A stretch of 8,342 bases of DNA from CAJXJP01 sp034111025 (lineage in GTDB: Bacteria; Patescibacteriota; Gracilibacteria; BD1-5; UBA6164). The notes under the pieces were generated by a model that was not told the DNA's origin, did no database searches, and saw nothing but the letters and a program-made list of their open reading frames with translations. Positions 1-6,766 of this stretch are shown here, in pieces. The position numbers and the translations under genes were made by a program. The DNA is taken from positions 1 through 8,342 of the forward strand of contig JAWUYB010000020.1 of assembly GCA_034111025.1 (NCBI GenBank), in the 5' to 3' direction. How positions within the stretch are numbered: position 1 is the first letter of the stretch; every line of letters begins with the position of its first letter.

Positions 1-683
1 TTTGTATCTACATAATCCTTAATTGGATATGAAAGAGTTATATCTCATCCATAGTTTTTCTTGTCTCATAAATAATTTTTTAGTTCATTATACAAGTCAT
101 GAATTTGATTATCTTTATTTTCTTTTTTCTGCATGTCTATAATGAACCTGAGAATATAGTCTGAAAGAAGATAAGTATCAAATACTTGCATATTGAAATC
201 TAATCCTAATTCAAACATATCTAGATAATCATCTAAATATAAATCTAACACATTATCAATATCATAATTAACTCCATAATCTGGATTATATATTTTAGGT
301 CAAAAAATTTTATCTAGAAAACTACTTTTATATGTTTTTTCAATTATATTTATTCCTCAAAAATCAGATTCATTTATCTTATTATTTTCCATTAAATTAA
401 TAAAATCCTTGTTTTTAGTAAAATATTCTTTTATATGGATTTTTAGGAATCATTTGTGACTTAACTTAAATAAAACCTTCAAATAATTCATAACATTATT
501 ATTTGTGATTTCATTACCCATTCAATAATTTATTAGTATATTTTTCTGATACATTAACATTTCACTAAATTTCATAGGTTTAGTATCATAATGAAATTTA
601 GTATTTGGATGACTATTCAGAAAGATATATATATCTTCAATAGATAACTCTTGTTTATGTATTATATTTGATATTCAAACCAT
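1..683 (-). CDS. Hypothetical protein, 3' end beyond the window (UGA = Gly)
   Basis: I do not recognise this protein. Read with UGA as glycine, the frame is open from an in-frame TAG at 756-758 down to the left edge, giving 227 visible residues from the ATG at 681-683. It starts MVGISNIIHKQEL and includes YQKNILINYGMGNEI. Seven in-frame UGA codons occur (low coordinates 675, 522, 450, 357, 300, 66 and 45), several next to another Gly or in turn-like contexts. The composition is rich in Ile, Asn, Lys, Tyr and Asp, with no signal peptide, membrane segment or metal-binding cluster that I can see. No Shine-Dalgarno site precedes the start. It is transcribed divergently from the small membrane-protein gene at 772. 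Read with UGA as stop, only a 61-codon fragment (66-251) would be seen. Confidence 0.75.
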
Positions 684-771
684 ATAATTGACATTTATTA
701 TAATTAATGTTTTAATATTATATGTATTATTAAATAATGCAAATAAATATAACACCTAAACTATATATAAT

Positions 772-966
772 ATGTTTTGAGAAATAATAAAAGACCTCGT
801 TTTAATACACTTTATTTATGTATCATGGTTATTTTTTATAATAACAACTGTTTGTTATTTTACTTATAGATTTTGGAAGATGATGTTACCAAGAGAAGAA
901 AACACTGTTTTTATCTCTAATGCTCCTATGATTGGATATATAGATAATGAAGATAGTAAAGAATAA
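772..966 (+). CDS. Small single-pass membrane protein, 64 aa (UGA at codon 3)
   Basis: The product is an unrecognised 64-residue protein. The frame opens with ATG TTT TGA, so it exists only if UGA is sense, and it ends at TAA 964-966. An in-frame TAA at 757-759 leaves this ATG as the only start that keeps the hydrophobic segment. Residues 9-32 (starting LVLIHFIYVSWLFF) form one predicted transmembrane helix, followed by a basic RFWKMM stretch and a soluble tail ending in NEDSKE. The gene is followed after 8 nt by a strong terminator hairpin, which supports a real transcription unit. No Shine-Dalgarno site is visible. A TATAAT sits immediately before the ATG but is too close to act as a normal -10 box for this start. 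Function is unknown. Confidence 0.6.
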
Positions 967-974
967 AACATCTG

Positions 975-1020
975 ACAAACAAAAAAAGGAGTGCATACGC
1001 ATATCCTTTTTTTTGTTTGT
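975..1020. terminator. Bidirectional intrinsic terminator between convergent genes
   Basis: A long inverted repeat pairs ACAAACA(7)GGA at 975-990 with TCCT(8)GTTTGT at 1004-1020, with one extra T and a 13-nt loop. The A-tract and T-tract lie inside the stem, so it can work in both directions. It lies between the + gene ending at 966 and the - gene ending at 1035, exactly where a shared terminator is expected. Confidence 0.85.
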
Positions 1021-1034
1021 ATAGATTGTTTTTA

Positions 1035-1343
1035 TTACTTAATATATCAAAATATCACTCCTAAAAATACTAATAATAAAATGATAACAAATCCATAAAT
1101 AAATATTCTATCTAAATGTTTAAATTTTTTAGATGTCTTTTCACTGTTTATAATACTATCTCAATTTACAATACTATTACTTTGTACCTCTTCTTTAATA
1201 ATAATTGGTCTATTTCATCAAAAAATAATATTAATTAATCAATTAACCATTCTTACAATAATGACTGTATAAATAACAATCACTGTATATATAACTATAT
1301 GAATAATAGCTATAAATTTTACAAATTCTCAAATATCAAACAT
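1035..1343 (-). CDS. Two-pass membrane protein, 102 aa (UGA = Gly)
   Basis: I do not recognise this 102-residue protein. It runs from ATG 1341-1343 to TAA 1035-1037 and needs six UGA codons read as Gly (low coordinates 1329, 1239, 1218, 1215, 1161, 1047). Two of these are adjacent, giving IIFGGNRP. Residues about 9-40 are a long Ile/Val-rich hydrophobic stretch, and residues 81-101 (from FIYGFVIILLLVFLG) form a C-terminal membrane helix. The charged segment between them (KEEVQSNS to SKKFKHLDR) would be a soluble loop. It converges on the small membrane protein at 772-966 and shares its terminator. No Shine-Dalgarno site is seen. It could be a host gene or part of an older element. Function is not inferable. 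Confidence 0.7.
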
Positions 1344-1466
1344 AAAAATTAATTAAAGTATATATGTAAGTATTATATCATATATGTTGTATTAGTGTCA
1401 AAAACACTATTCTAAAATTTTATATATAACTAAAGATTTTTAAATGTTATCAAGTCAATTTCCTGT
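1344..1466. other. AT-rich intergenic region with a small hairpin
   Basis: This gap separates the two-pass membrane-protein gene from direct repeat copy A. A 6-bp hairpin pairs TAGTGT (1393-1398) with ACACTA (1404-1409) and is followed by TTCTAAAATTTT, so it could be a weak or decayed + strand terminator. I see nothing else in it. Confidence 0.3.
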
Positions 1467-1513
1467 AAATACTTCTTAAAAGTTCTAATATCAAACTCTT
1501 CAGGAGTACCATT
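1467..1513. repeat. Direct repeat, copy A (left flank of lipoprotein unit)
   Basis: This 47-bp segment matches 2754-2800 at 41 of 47 positions, and the first 22 bp (1467-1488) are identical. The core ACTTCTTAAAAGT is an imperfect dyad. On the minus strand the repeat and its flank translate without interruption from 1513 to a TAG at 1430-1432. The peptide includes RTFKKYL, also encoded by copy B, and its stop falls at the same distance (27 codons after the shared Asn). It may be a recombination (att-like) site located in, or derived from, the 3' end of a gene. A tRNA was considered and rejected. Confidence 0.7.
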
Positions 1514-1527
1514 AAAAATTTACAGTT

Positions 1528-1553
1528 AAAAAGCCCTTAGAATAGGGCTTTTT
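1528..1553. terminator. Hairpin terminator upstream of lipoprotein promoter
   Basis: A perfect 10-bp stem pairs AAAAAGCCCT (1528-1537) with AGGGCTTTTT (1544-1553) around the loop TAGAAT. The T-tract is part of the 3' stem and its mirror works on the minus strand. It would insulate the lipoprotein promoter 20 bp downstream from upstream + strand transcription. Confidence 0.8.
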
Positions 1554-1571
1554 ATAGTTATTTAAATTCTA

Positions 1572-1598
1572 TTGACATATAATAATTTAAGGTATAAT
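1572..1598 (+). promoter_or_regulatory. Consensus sigma-70-type promoter for lipoprotein gene
   Basis: A perfect -35 box TTGACA (1572-1577) and a perfect -10 box TATAAT (1593-1598) are separated by 15 bp, slightly short of the usual 17. The expected transcript starts near 1605 and has a leader of about 40 nt before the ATG at 1644. This is the clearest promoter in the window. Confidence 0.7.
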
Positions 1599-1630
1599 AT
1601 ATATACTATTTTTTTACAATAACTTTTCTA

Positions 1631-1635
1631 GAGGA
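1631..1635 (+). promoter_or_regulatory. Shine-Dalgarno site GAGGA for lipoprotein gene
   Basis: GAGGA ends 8 nt before the ATG at 1644, which fixes that start. It is notable because none of the UGA-using genes in the window has a recognisable Shine-Dalgarno site. Confidence 0.7.
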
Positions 1636-1643
1636 TACTTAGA

Positions 1644-2675
1644 ATGAAAAAATTAATAGGACGTTTATTTATATTAACATTAATACTTACAACTTCAGCC
1701 TGTAGTCGTGATTCAAAAACTAATCACTTCAATGAAGCAATCACTTTTCAAAATGCACAATTAAGCAATCTTCCTTCTTCTACGTCATATGCAGAAAAAA
1801 GAGGTTTTGCTGACTTTAATGCAGATGGAATAACTGATATGGTTGAAGTCGAAGATACTGTAACATTTGGACAGAAATACACAGTTAAAATATTTAATGG
1901 TTTCCATAAGAATGGAATTTTACATTTTGCAAATAAGTATACAGAATTAGATTTACCTATAAAAATGAAATGGTTTTCTAGTGCAGTTAAAATGGATACC
2001 GGTGATGTAAATGGAGATGGTTATGCAGATATAATTTTCACACATTACACTGAAGGATTCACAGATGACTCTATACATATAGCATTTGCAATGAATAAAA
2101 AAGGGGTATCTTTTTCATTTGAGAAAGAGTCTGTAAAATTTGATATTTCACTTGCAGATAGTATTTTACGATTAATTGAAGCATTTGAAGGAAGTGGAGA
2201 GAGTTTATACGACTATTTAAAAATGGACTGGGCTGATATAGATGGTAATGGGAGTGATGACCTCTTATTAATTTGGGATTCAAGTCATAATATGGAGGTT
2301 GATATTATATTTACTGAAAAAAATGAATATCCAATCTTTACTAAACTAGAATCTACATACCTTCCTCTATTTCTTTATAATCGTTCAGTTAGAAAAGTAG
2401 ATACTGAGGATTTTAACAATGATGGTTTAGATGATGTTATTGTTTTCCATGGTAGTTTTAGTGGCAATGAAGTAAGTATCTCTGTAGCTTTAAATGATGG
2501 TAAAGGAAAGTTTATTCCACATAAAGACCATACTTTCAAAGATACAGATATGAATCTATTTGATTTTGAGAAGTTTGATAGCTTTGATATTAATAATGAT
2601 GGATTTGCTGACTTTATACATTTAGGTACAGTTGATGGACAAAAAAGTGCCTCTTTCAATCTGAACTTAAAATAA
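1644..2675 (+). CDS. Lipoprotein with FG-GAP/VCBS-type calcium-binding repeats
   Basis: This 343-residue protein is predicted to be exported and lipid-anchored. It begins with a basic n-region (MKK), a hydrophobic core to about residue 17 and a lipobox TSAC with Cys20. The mature part carries five Asp/Asn/Gly-rich loops of the DxNxDG type, at about residues 57-66 (DFNADGITD), 121-129 (DVNGDGYAD), 198-206 (DIDGNGSDD), 256-264 (DFNNDGLDD) and 315-323 (DINNDGFAD). These are typical of FG-GAP/VCBS repeats, which fold into beta-propeller blades and bind calcium. Partner and function are unknown, but surface adhesion or binding is plausible. The gene has its own promoter, Shine-Dalgarno site and terminator. 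Unlike every other gene here it has no in-frame UGA despite 23 glycines, so it is probably imported from a standard-code genome. It ends with TAA. Confidence 0.93.
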   Translation: MKKLIGRLFILTLILTTSACSRDSKTNHFNEAITFQNAQLSNLPSSTSYAEKRGFADFNADGITDMVEVEDTVTFGQKYTVKIFNGFHKNGILHFANKYTELDLPIKMKWFSSAVKMDTGDVNGDGYADIIFTHYTEGFTDDSIHIAFAMNKKGVSFSFEKESVKFDISLADSILRLIEAFEGSGESLYDYLKMDWADIDGNGSDDLLLIWDSSHNMEVDIIFTEKNEYPIFTKLESTYLPLFLYNRSVRKVDTEDFNNDGLDDVIVFHGSFSGNEVSISVALNDGKGKFIPHKDHTFKDTDMNLFDFEKFDSFDINNDGFADFIHLGTVDGQKSASFNLNLK

Positions 2676-2682
2676 TTTAAAG

Positions 2683-2712
2683 CCTCCCCTATCTTTTGAT
2701 AGAGGAGGTTTT
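2683..2712 (+). terminator. Intrinsic terminator of lipoprotein gene
   Basis: An 11-bp stem with one mismatch pairs CCTCCCCTATC (2683-2693) with GATAGAGGAGG (2698-2708), closed by a TTTT loop and followed by TTTTGTCTTT. It begins 7 nt after the lipoprotein stop codon. Confidence 0.9.
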
Positions 2713-2753
2713 GTCTTTATATATTTTTCAATTGTTTTAAATTAATTTTTCAC

Positions 2754-2800
2754 AAATACTTCTTAAAAGTTCTAACACAAAACTTTTTAGGTGTACCATT
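2754..2800. repeat. Direct repeat, copy B (right flank; overlaps recombinase 3' end)
   Basis: This is the second copy of the 47-bp repeat at 1467-1513, with 41/47 identity and the first 22 bp identical. The recombinase gene stops inside it (TAA at 2787-2789). In another minus-strand frame it encodes NGTPKKFCVRTFKKYL and continues to a TAA at 2717-2719, with a UGA read as Gly at 2750-2752. This parallels copy A, with 16 of 27 residues identical. The position at the end of a serine recombinase gene and the duplicated core suggest an attachment site or an element boundary. Confidence 0.7.
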
Positions 2801-4379
2801 CTGAAATTACATGATATTTAGCACTACTTTTACCCACTGTAGTGCTATTTTTTATCAGTTCCAACGGGCTTTTTTCTTGTTTCATACTTGAAGAGAGTTT
2901 TTTTATTGGTAAAAACCAAGAATGCTCACTAATATGCAGTTTTTTATCTTTCATTTCAAAGTTCCAACCAAAACCTCTGAGTATCTCTTTTCTTGTTTGT
3001 AAATCTCAGTGATTAAATCCAGATGAAGCACGAATAACAAAATCAAATACTTTTTCAGTTGTTTCAATGCTTATATCAGTTTTTTTGTTTAGTTTTGTTA
3101 TCTGTTCTCTGTAATTATTGATATCTATTTGATAATGTCTCTTTCTGGTTGTATATTCATCTTTTGTAATAATCTCATCCATAAGACTATCTGTGAGCTT
3201 ATTTAATCTTCTTTCTGCGAGTATTTGAGAATCATACAAACTCTTTAATACTTTTTCTTTTTCTATCACATCGTTTTTAAAATCATCTTTTAAAACTTCT
3301 AATGCCCAACCTTTAAATTCTGGTATAATTTCTACACTACTGATAAAGTCATTAATCTGTTCTTCTATTACTTTGAGATTTACAGTTTTTTGAGAACAAT
3401 CTTCACATCATTTCTTTCTTTTTGTACAATGATAGTAAATGTATGTTTTTCTTTCTCCTGTTGTTTTAATAGTTTTTGTTTTTTCTACTGCTGTTATAGC
3501 ACTACCACACTCTCCACATTTAATAAATCCTGTATATGCAAATTCCTTTGTTTTTCCTCTCATATTCATCCCTTTTTCTCAGAGTAGTTCTTGTACTCTA
3601 TAAAATTCTTTATAGCTTACCATAGCTGTATGCGTTCCTTTTCTAATAACGTCATTCCATAGAAAATCTCCTGTATAAAATGGATTTGCAAACATAGAAT
3701 ACATAGCCGTAAGAGAGAGTTTTGTAGATCATTTTCTACCAGAAGCGAGTTTCATAAATCCCCAATCTTCATTTGCTATTCTCATTATTTGAGGGACTGA
3801 ATAATTCCCTGTGAGCATCATATCCCACATTTTTCTGACAAGCTCAAATCTATCTGTATCTTTCTCAATAGTTCTTTCTAATCTATTATTTATATATCCA
3901 ACTGGTGCTTTTCATGGAAATACTCCTCTCTCTACTTTTGAATCCATTCATCTTTTTACATTCTTTTTTAGATCTAATATAAACTGATTACTCATTCAAG
4001 TTTCTACACTAAACATCAAACCTGCATCAACTGGATTATATTCTCTATCACTTGTGATAATCTTGTCTAGAGTTCCATTTTGTAACATAAATTGAATTGT
4101 ACCTGTATCTATAGGATTTCTTGTGAGTCTATCTATTTTCCACGATATAATCCCCTTTGCTTCTCATGATTGTATTCTTTGAACCATTTCATTAAATCTA
4201 TATCTTCAAGGTGCTTTTGCACTCATACTTTCTTGAAAGACCTCAATTATATTAATATCTAATAGTTGAGCTTTTTGTTTCATAACATTTATTTGATCGT
4301 CAATTGATTGCACTTGTTTATCTTCTGAATCTGTAGATTTTCTTACATACAGAAAGTATTTATTAGTATTATTTGTCAT
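2787..4379 (-). CDS. Large serine recombinase / site-specific integrase (UGA = Gly)
   Basis: This 530-residue protein catalyses site-specific DNA integration or excision through a serine nucleophile. The N-terminal resolvase domain begins YFLYVRKSTDSED, with the catalytic Ser at about position 15, followed by the conserved WKIDRLTRNP and SNQFILDLKKNVKRG. A recombinase domain spans about 155-265 (KAPVGY, LVRKMWDMML, NPFYTGDF). A zinc ribbon follows, with KCGEC (Cys288, Cys291) and YYHC to CEDC (Cys318, Cys325/328). Next come a charged coiled-coil region (about 355-440) and a tail with WNFEMKDKKLHI. Nine UGA codons fall at residues 58, 72, 128, 144, 156, 217, 267, 324 and 458, many at family glycines such as SAKAPG, VKRG and LLGEKG. 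The ATG at 4379 is the only start after an upstream TAG. No Shine-Dalgarno site is seen. The last ~20 codons run into a terminator-like hairpin and repeat B. Confidence 0.95.
2819..2853 (+). terminator. Terminator-like hairpin inside recombinase 3' coding end
   Basis: A perfect 9-bp stem pairs TAGCACTAC (2819-2827) with GTAGTGCTA (2839-2847), with an 11-nt loop followed by TTTTTT. It would stop + strand transcription arriving from the lipoprotein side. It overlaps the last codons of the recombinase, which suggests that the C-terminal tail of that protein is not under strong constraint. Confidence 0.6.
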
Positions 4380-4385
4380 TATGTA

Positions 4386-4413
4386 TTTGTTTAGTATCTA
4401 AATTTTAAACAAA
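4386..4413. promoter_or_regulatory. Inverted repeat just upstream of recombinase start
   Basis: TTTGTTT (4386-4392) is mirrored by AAACAAA (4407-4413), and an inner TTTAG/CTAAA pair lies in between. It starts 7 nt upstream of the recombinase ATG, so it could be an operator or affect translation. The AT-rich composition makes chance occurrence possible. Confidence 0.3.
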
Positions 4414-4428
4414 CTAAAAGGATAGTCC

Positions 4429-4536
4429 TGTGCAACCTAAAACAATCATACCTTAAAAAAAGAATACAAAAATTTAGTCAGAACTACCCTATATAGTTCT
4501 TTTTCCAAGGAAGCAGAGAATGTTTTAAGTTGCGTA
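4429..4536. other. Structured noncoding region between zinc-ribbon and recombinase genes
   Basis: The 171-nt gap 4380-4550 holds a long imperfect stem. TGCAACCTAAAACA (4431-4444) pairs with TGTTTTAAGTTGCG (4521-4534) with a single C-A mismatch and one terminal wobble pair. An inner 7-bp hairpin AGAACTA/TAGTTCT (4480-4486 and 4494-4500) is followed by TTTT on the + strand. It could be a small RNA, a structured leader of the recombinase mRNA, or a recombination site. A TATAAT reads on the minus strand at 4540-4545, so a transcript could begin near the outer stem, but I see no good -35 box. It matches no RNA family I recognise. Confidence 0.4.
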
Positions 4537-4550
4537 ATCATTATATATAA

Positions 4551-4874
4551 TTATTTGTTTTTATAAACTTTTTCTTCTAACATTCCTTTAAATTTCTGCT
4601 TTTTATATTTGAGTCAACTACATCATCGACATATAAATTCATTATTGACAGTATAAAGAGTAAAAGCTCTCTTATTACACTTAGGACATGCAAACCAATT
4701 TCTATATCCTCAATAATTTGCTTTTGTTTGTATGATTTCTATTCCCTCTAATTTAATATGTAATAGCTCTTCTCTGAGACTTTCTTCTATTTCTCTATAC
4801 ACTTGTTTGATAGTAATTTTCGGACACTGCTCGAGATAATTTTTTCCTAAATAATTAATCTTTAATGTTTTCAT
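4551..4874 (-). CDS. Zinc-ribbon protein of mobile-element type, 107 aa
   Basis: This 107-residue protein carries a C-terminal four-cysteine zinc ribbon: NYGGYRNWFACPKC (Cys63, Cys66), then FICRGCSGLKY (Cys82, Cys85). This layout matches a small family I know from phages and integrated elements, whose consensus is close to NYGG-x-R-x-WF-x-CP-x-C with a later CR-x-C-x-x-L-x-Y. DNA binding is likely but the exact role is unknown. Three UGA codons encode Gly55 (first G of YGG), Gly84 and Gly87, two of them at family-typical positions. I chose the ATG at 4872-4874, which overlaps the upstream gene by 20 nt and suggests translational coupling. An in-frame ATG at 4922 would add 16 residues. The gene ends at TAA 4551-4553. 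Confidence 0.88.
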
Positions 4875-5490
4875 TTTCTGGTTTATTATTATTAATTTGT
4901 TGATTTTGTGAGAAATAAGCATTTTTAGTTTTTACATTAATACTCATTTGTGGTTTCTTGATTTCTATAAGCATATTTAACGATGTGAAATAGTGTCTGT
5001 TTGCTCTATCCATTTCCTTTCATAGCATAGACAAATATCGAGTTCTCTCATCTGATAGATATTCTCCTGTAGCCATTACATTTGTATATTTTTTTGATAA
5101 CTGCATAACTTTTCAATAGCTATTTGCTATTATTTCACAAAGAGATCTCTCTGCTGTATTTAGACAATCATATTGCTCAATTAAATCATTAGTAAATTCA
5201 ATTATAGTCGTTCTTAAAAAATCATCTTCTTGAGTTTCTGCTAATCCAACATGGCTTTTTGAAAAATTATCTATTTTTCTAACATTTTTTTGTAAGTATT
5301 CCTTTTCCTCATCACTCCATTCTCAGATTTTTCTAGTAAGTAACTCTCATACTTTCGCATAAATATGATCTGGATGAGAGTCATAATAATTAGCTCTTCA
5401 TAATCTCTTTTTTACTTCTTGTTTTGTAAGAGGTTTTGATAGTTCATTTTCTTTTATCTTGTTAGTTTTCACTTTATTAGTCTTTCCCAT
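4855..5490 (-). CDS. Helical protein of unknown function, 211 aa
   Basis: I do not recognise this protein with confidence. The frame runs from ATG 5488-5490 (an in-frame TAA lies 9 nt upstream) to TAA 4855-4857, using five UGA codons as Gly (low coordinates 5398, 5347, 5323, 5113, 5020). The sequence is charged and mostly helical. Features include ANYYDSHPDHIYAKVGELL, a central LNTAERSLCEIIANSYGKV and a C-terminal MDRANRHYFTSLNML helix, then an Asn/Gln-rich tail. The AER helix followed by an R-A-N-R helix recalls small accessory proteins encoded beside recombinases and replication genes in mobile elements, possibly of small-terminase-like type, but I cannot prove this. It overlaps the zinc-ribbon gene and follows the helicase gene after an 88-nt gap. 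Confidence 0.85.
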
Positions 5491-5513
5491 AGTTCTATAT
5501 TAATTGTTAAAAG

Positions 5514-5568
5514 TTTAGAACACTAGCACATGGCTATATATAGGCAATAATATTATTTTTGTTCTAAA
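5514..5568. promoter_or_regulatory. Inverted repeat in gap between helicase and the 211-aa gene
   Basis: In the 88-nt gap, TTTAGAACA (5514-5522) is the exact reverse complement of TGTTCTAAA (5560-5568). A 10-bp palindrome CTATATATAG lies between them. The arrangement could be an operator, a weak processing hairpin or a regulatory leader for the gene starting at 5490. No convincing promoter boxes are visible. Confidence 0.4.
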
Positions 5569-5578
5569 TGTTCTTGTT

Positions 5579-6757
5579 CTATTTAATTTCTACTCAGTAA
5601 TATGTTTTATCTCATATTCTGATTTTCTTTTTTGGATATTTTGAATTATTCCAGAAATACTTTACAGTTTCTTTTTCATCTAAATTATTCTCAAAACAGT
5701 ATTTTTGAAGATAATCTTCTATCTCTGCTTTTGTTATTTTTCCTTTTATGTTTGAATAGTTTTCTTCTAACCATTCCCAAAAATTATTTGCTTCATTTTG
5801 CGACCTTTCTTCTAACTCTCTTTTATCTTGATTATCGAGTGCTTCTAGTTTCTTATATTCCAAAACCTCTGGATAGTTTTGAAAGAGCCAAGCTATATAA
5901 TTACTTACAATTTCTGTATCTTTGATTGCTTTATTTACATCTTTTCAATTCTTCAGTTTTGACTCAGAACGAATAATAGTAAATCTCCTATTCCCTTTAT
6001 CTTTATCATCTAACTGTAAAGGTTTATTCGAGTTACTTGATATGAAAAACCAAGCTATATTTTCTATCTGATACGGTTGAACTCCTTTTTCATTTATAGT
6101 GATTTTATCAGCTCAAATAATATTTTTTAACTTATTGAGTATTTGAGAATCCCCTCTAGTGTTATTCGTAGATATTTCTGCAAACTCTACGGCTATTTTT
6201 TGTCATTTATAGGTATCAAAAGCAGAAGATAAATCTCTTTGTCATAGGTTTGCAAGAATGTGTTCTTCTCAGAATATAGTTCATAGCAATGAAATAAATG
6301 TTCCTTTTCAACTTCATCCTTTTCCATAAAAAACTATAGACGGCAAAGTATGGTCGTTTATATTCAAATATTTATAAAATATAGCTCTGTGGAGATATTC
6401 AATATTTTCATCTTTATAACCTGCTACATTTTCGATTAATTCTTGTATATATTTATTTATTTCAGGACTCCCTGAAGGGAGGAGAATTTTATCCTCCTCT
6501 AATAAATTTAAACATCCTGATTTCCCTCCCCTATAAAAACAGATATCATCGTATGTATTAATAATTCCATACTGTCTCAGTCCTCTGAGTTCCTTCTCAC
6601 TACACATTATATTACTCATTACTTCGTTTGGTCTGAAAAACTTTTTACGGTCTATCCAGAAGTATTTTGCTATTCACTTTATGTAGGCATAGTTATCCAA
6701 AAGATCAGAAGTTATTTCTTCCAATCTTTCATTGAATTTCTCATTTTCAAGGCTCAT
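5579..6757 (-). CDS. D5/VirE-like superfamily 3 replicative helicase (UGA = Gly)
   Basis: This 392-residue AAA+ ATPase probably unwinds DNA at the element's replication fork. The Walker A loop reads FYGKGGSGKGTFI (residues about 144-156), and two of its glycines, 148 and 150, are UGA codons. The Walker B-like strand KIAVEFAEIS ends near Glu194. Further on, WFFISSNSNKPLQLD and KGNRRFTII match the SF3/DUF5906 signature of phage and plasmid primase-helicases (sensor-1 Asn and the NRR motif). The N-terminal ~140 residues are not a recognisable primase domain. In all 11 UGA codons are present. The gene starts at ATG 6757, 9 nt after the primase gene stops, and ends at TAG 5579-5581. There is no Shine-Dalgarno site. 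With UGA as stop, only fragments such as 6314-6619 and 5612-5863 would be found. Confidence 0.9.
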
Positions 6758-6766
6758 GATTTAATA

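Noticed and set aside
1467..1513. Direct repeat as a tRNA fragment (GTTCTAA resembles a T-loop)
   Set aside because: Flanking bases do not form a T stem, and no acceptor or anticodon arm can be drawn in either copy.
1430..1522. Independent small gene encoding the RTFKKYL peptide
   Set aside because: There is no start codon between the upstream in-frame stop and the terminal stop in either copy, so it is treated as a remnant or chance frame.
2071..2659. Minus-strand open frames opposite the lipoprotein gene
   Set aside because: They are shadows of a gene with signal peptide, repeats, promoter and terminator on the + strand.
3390..3587. Cys/Phe/Ser-rich + strand open frame
   Set aside because: It is the antisense shadow of the recombinase zinc ribbon; the minus strand carries the conserved motifs.
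5632..5925. + strand open frame with Leu/Phe-rich product
   Set aside because: It is antisense to the helicase C-terminal coding region and has no independent support.
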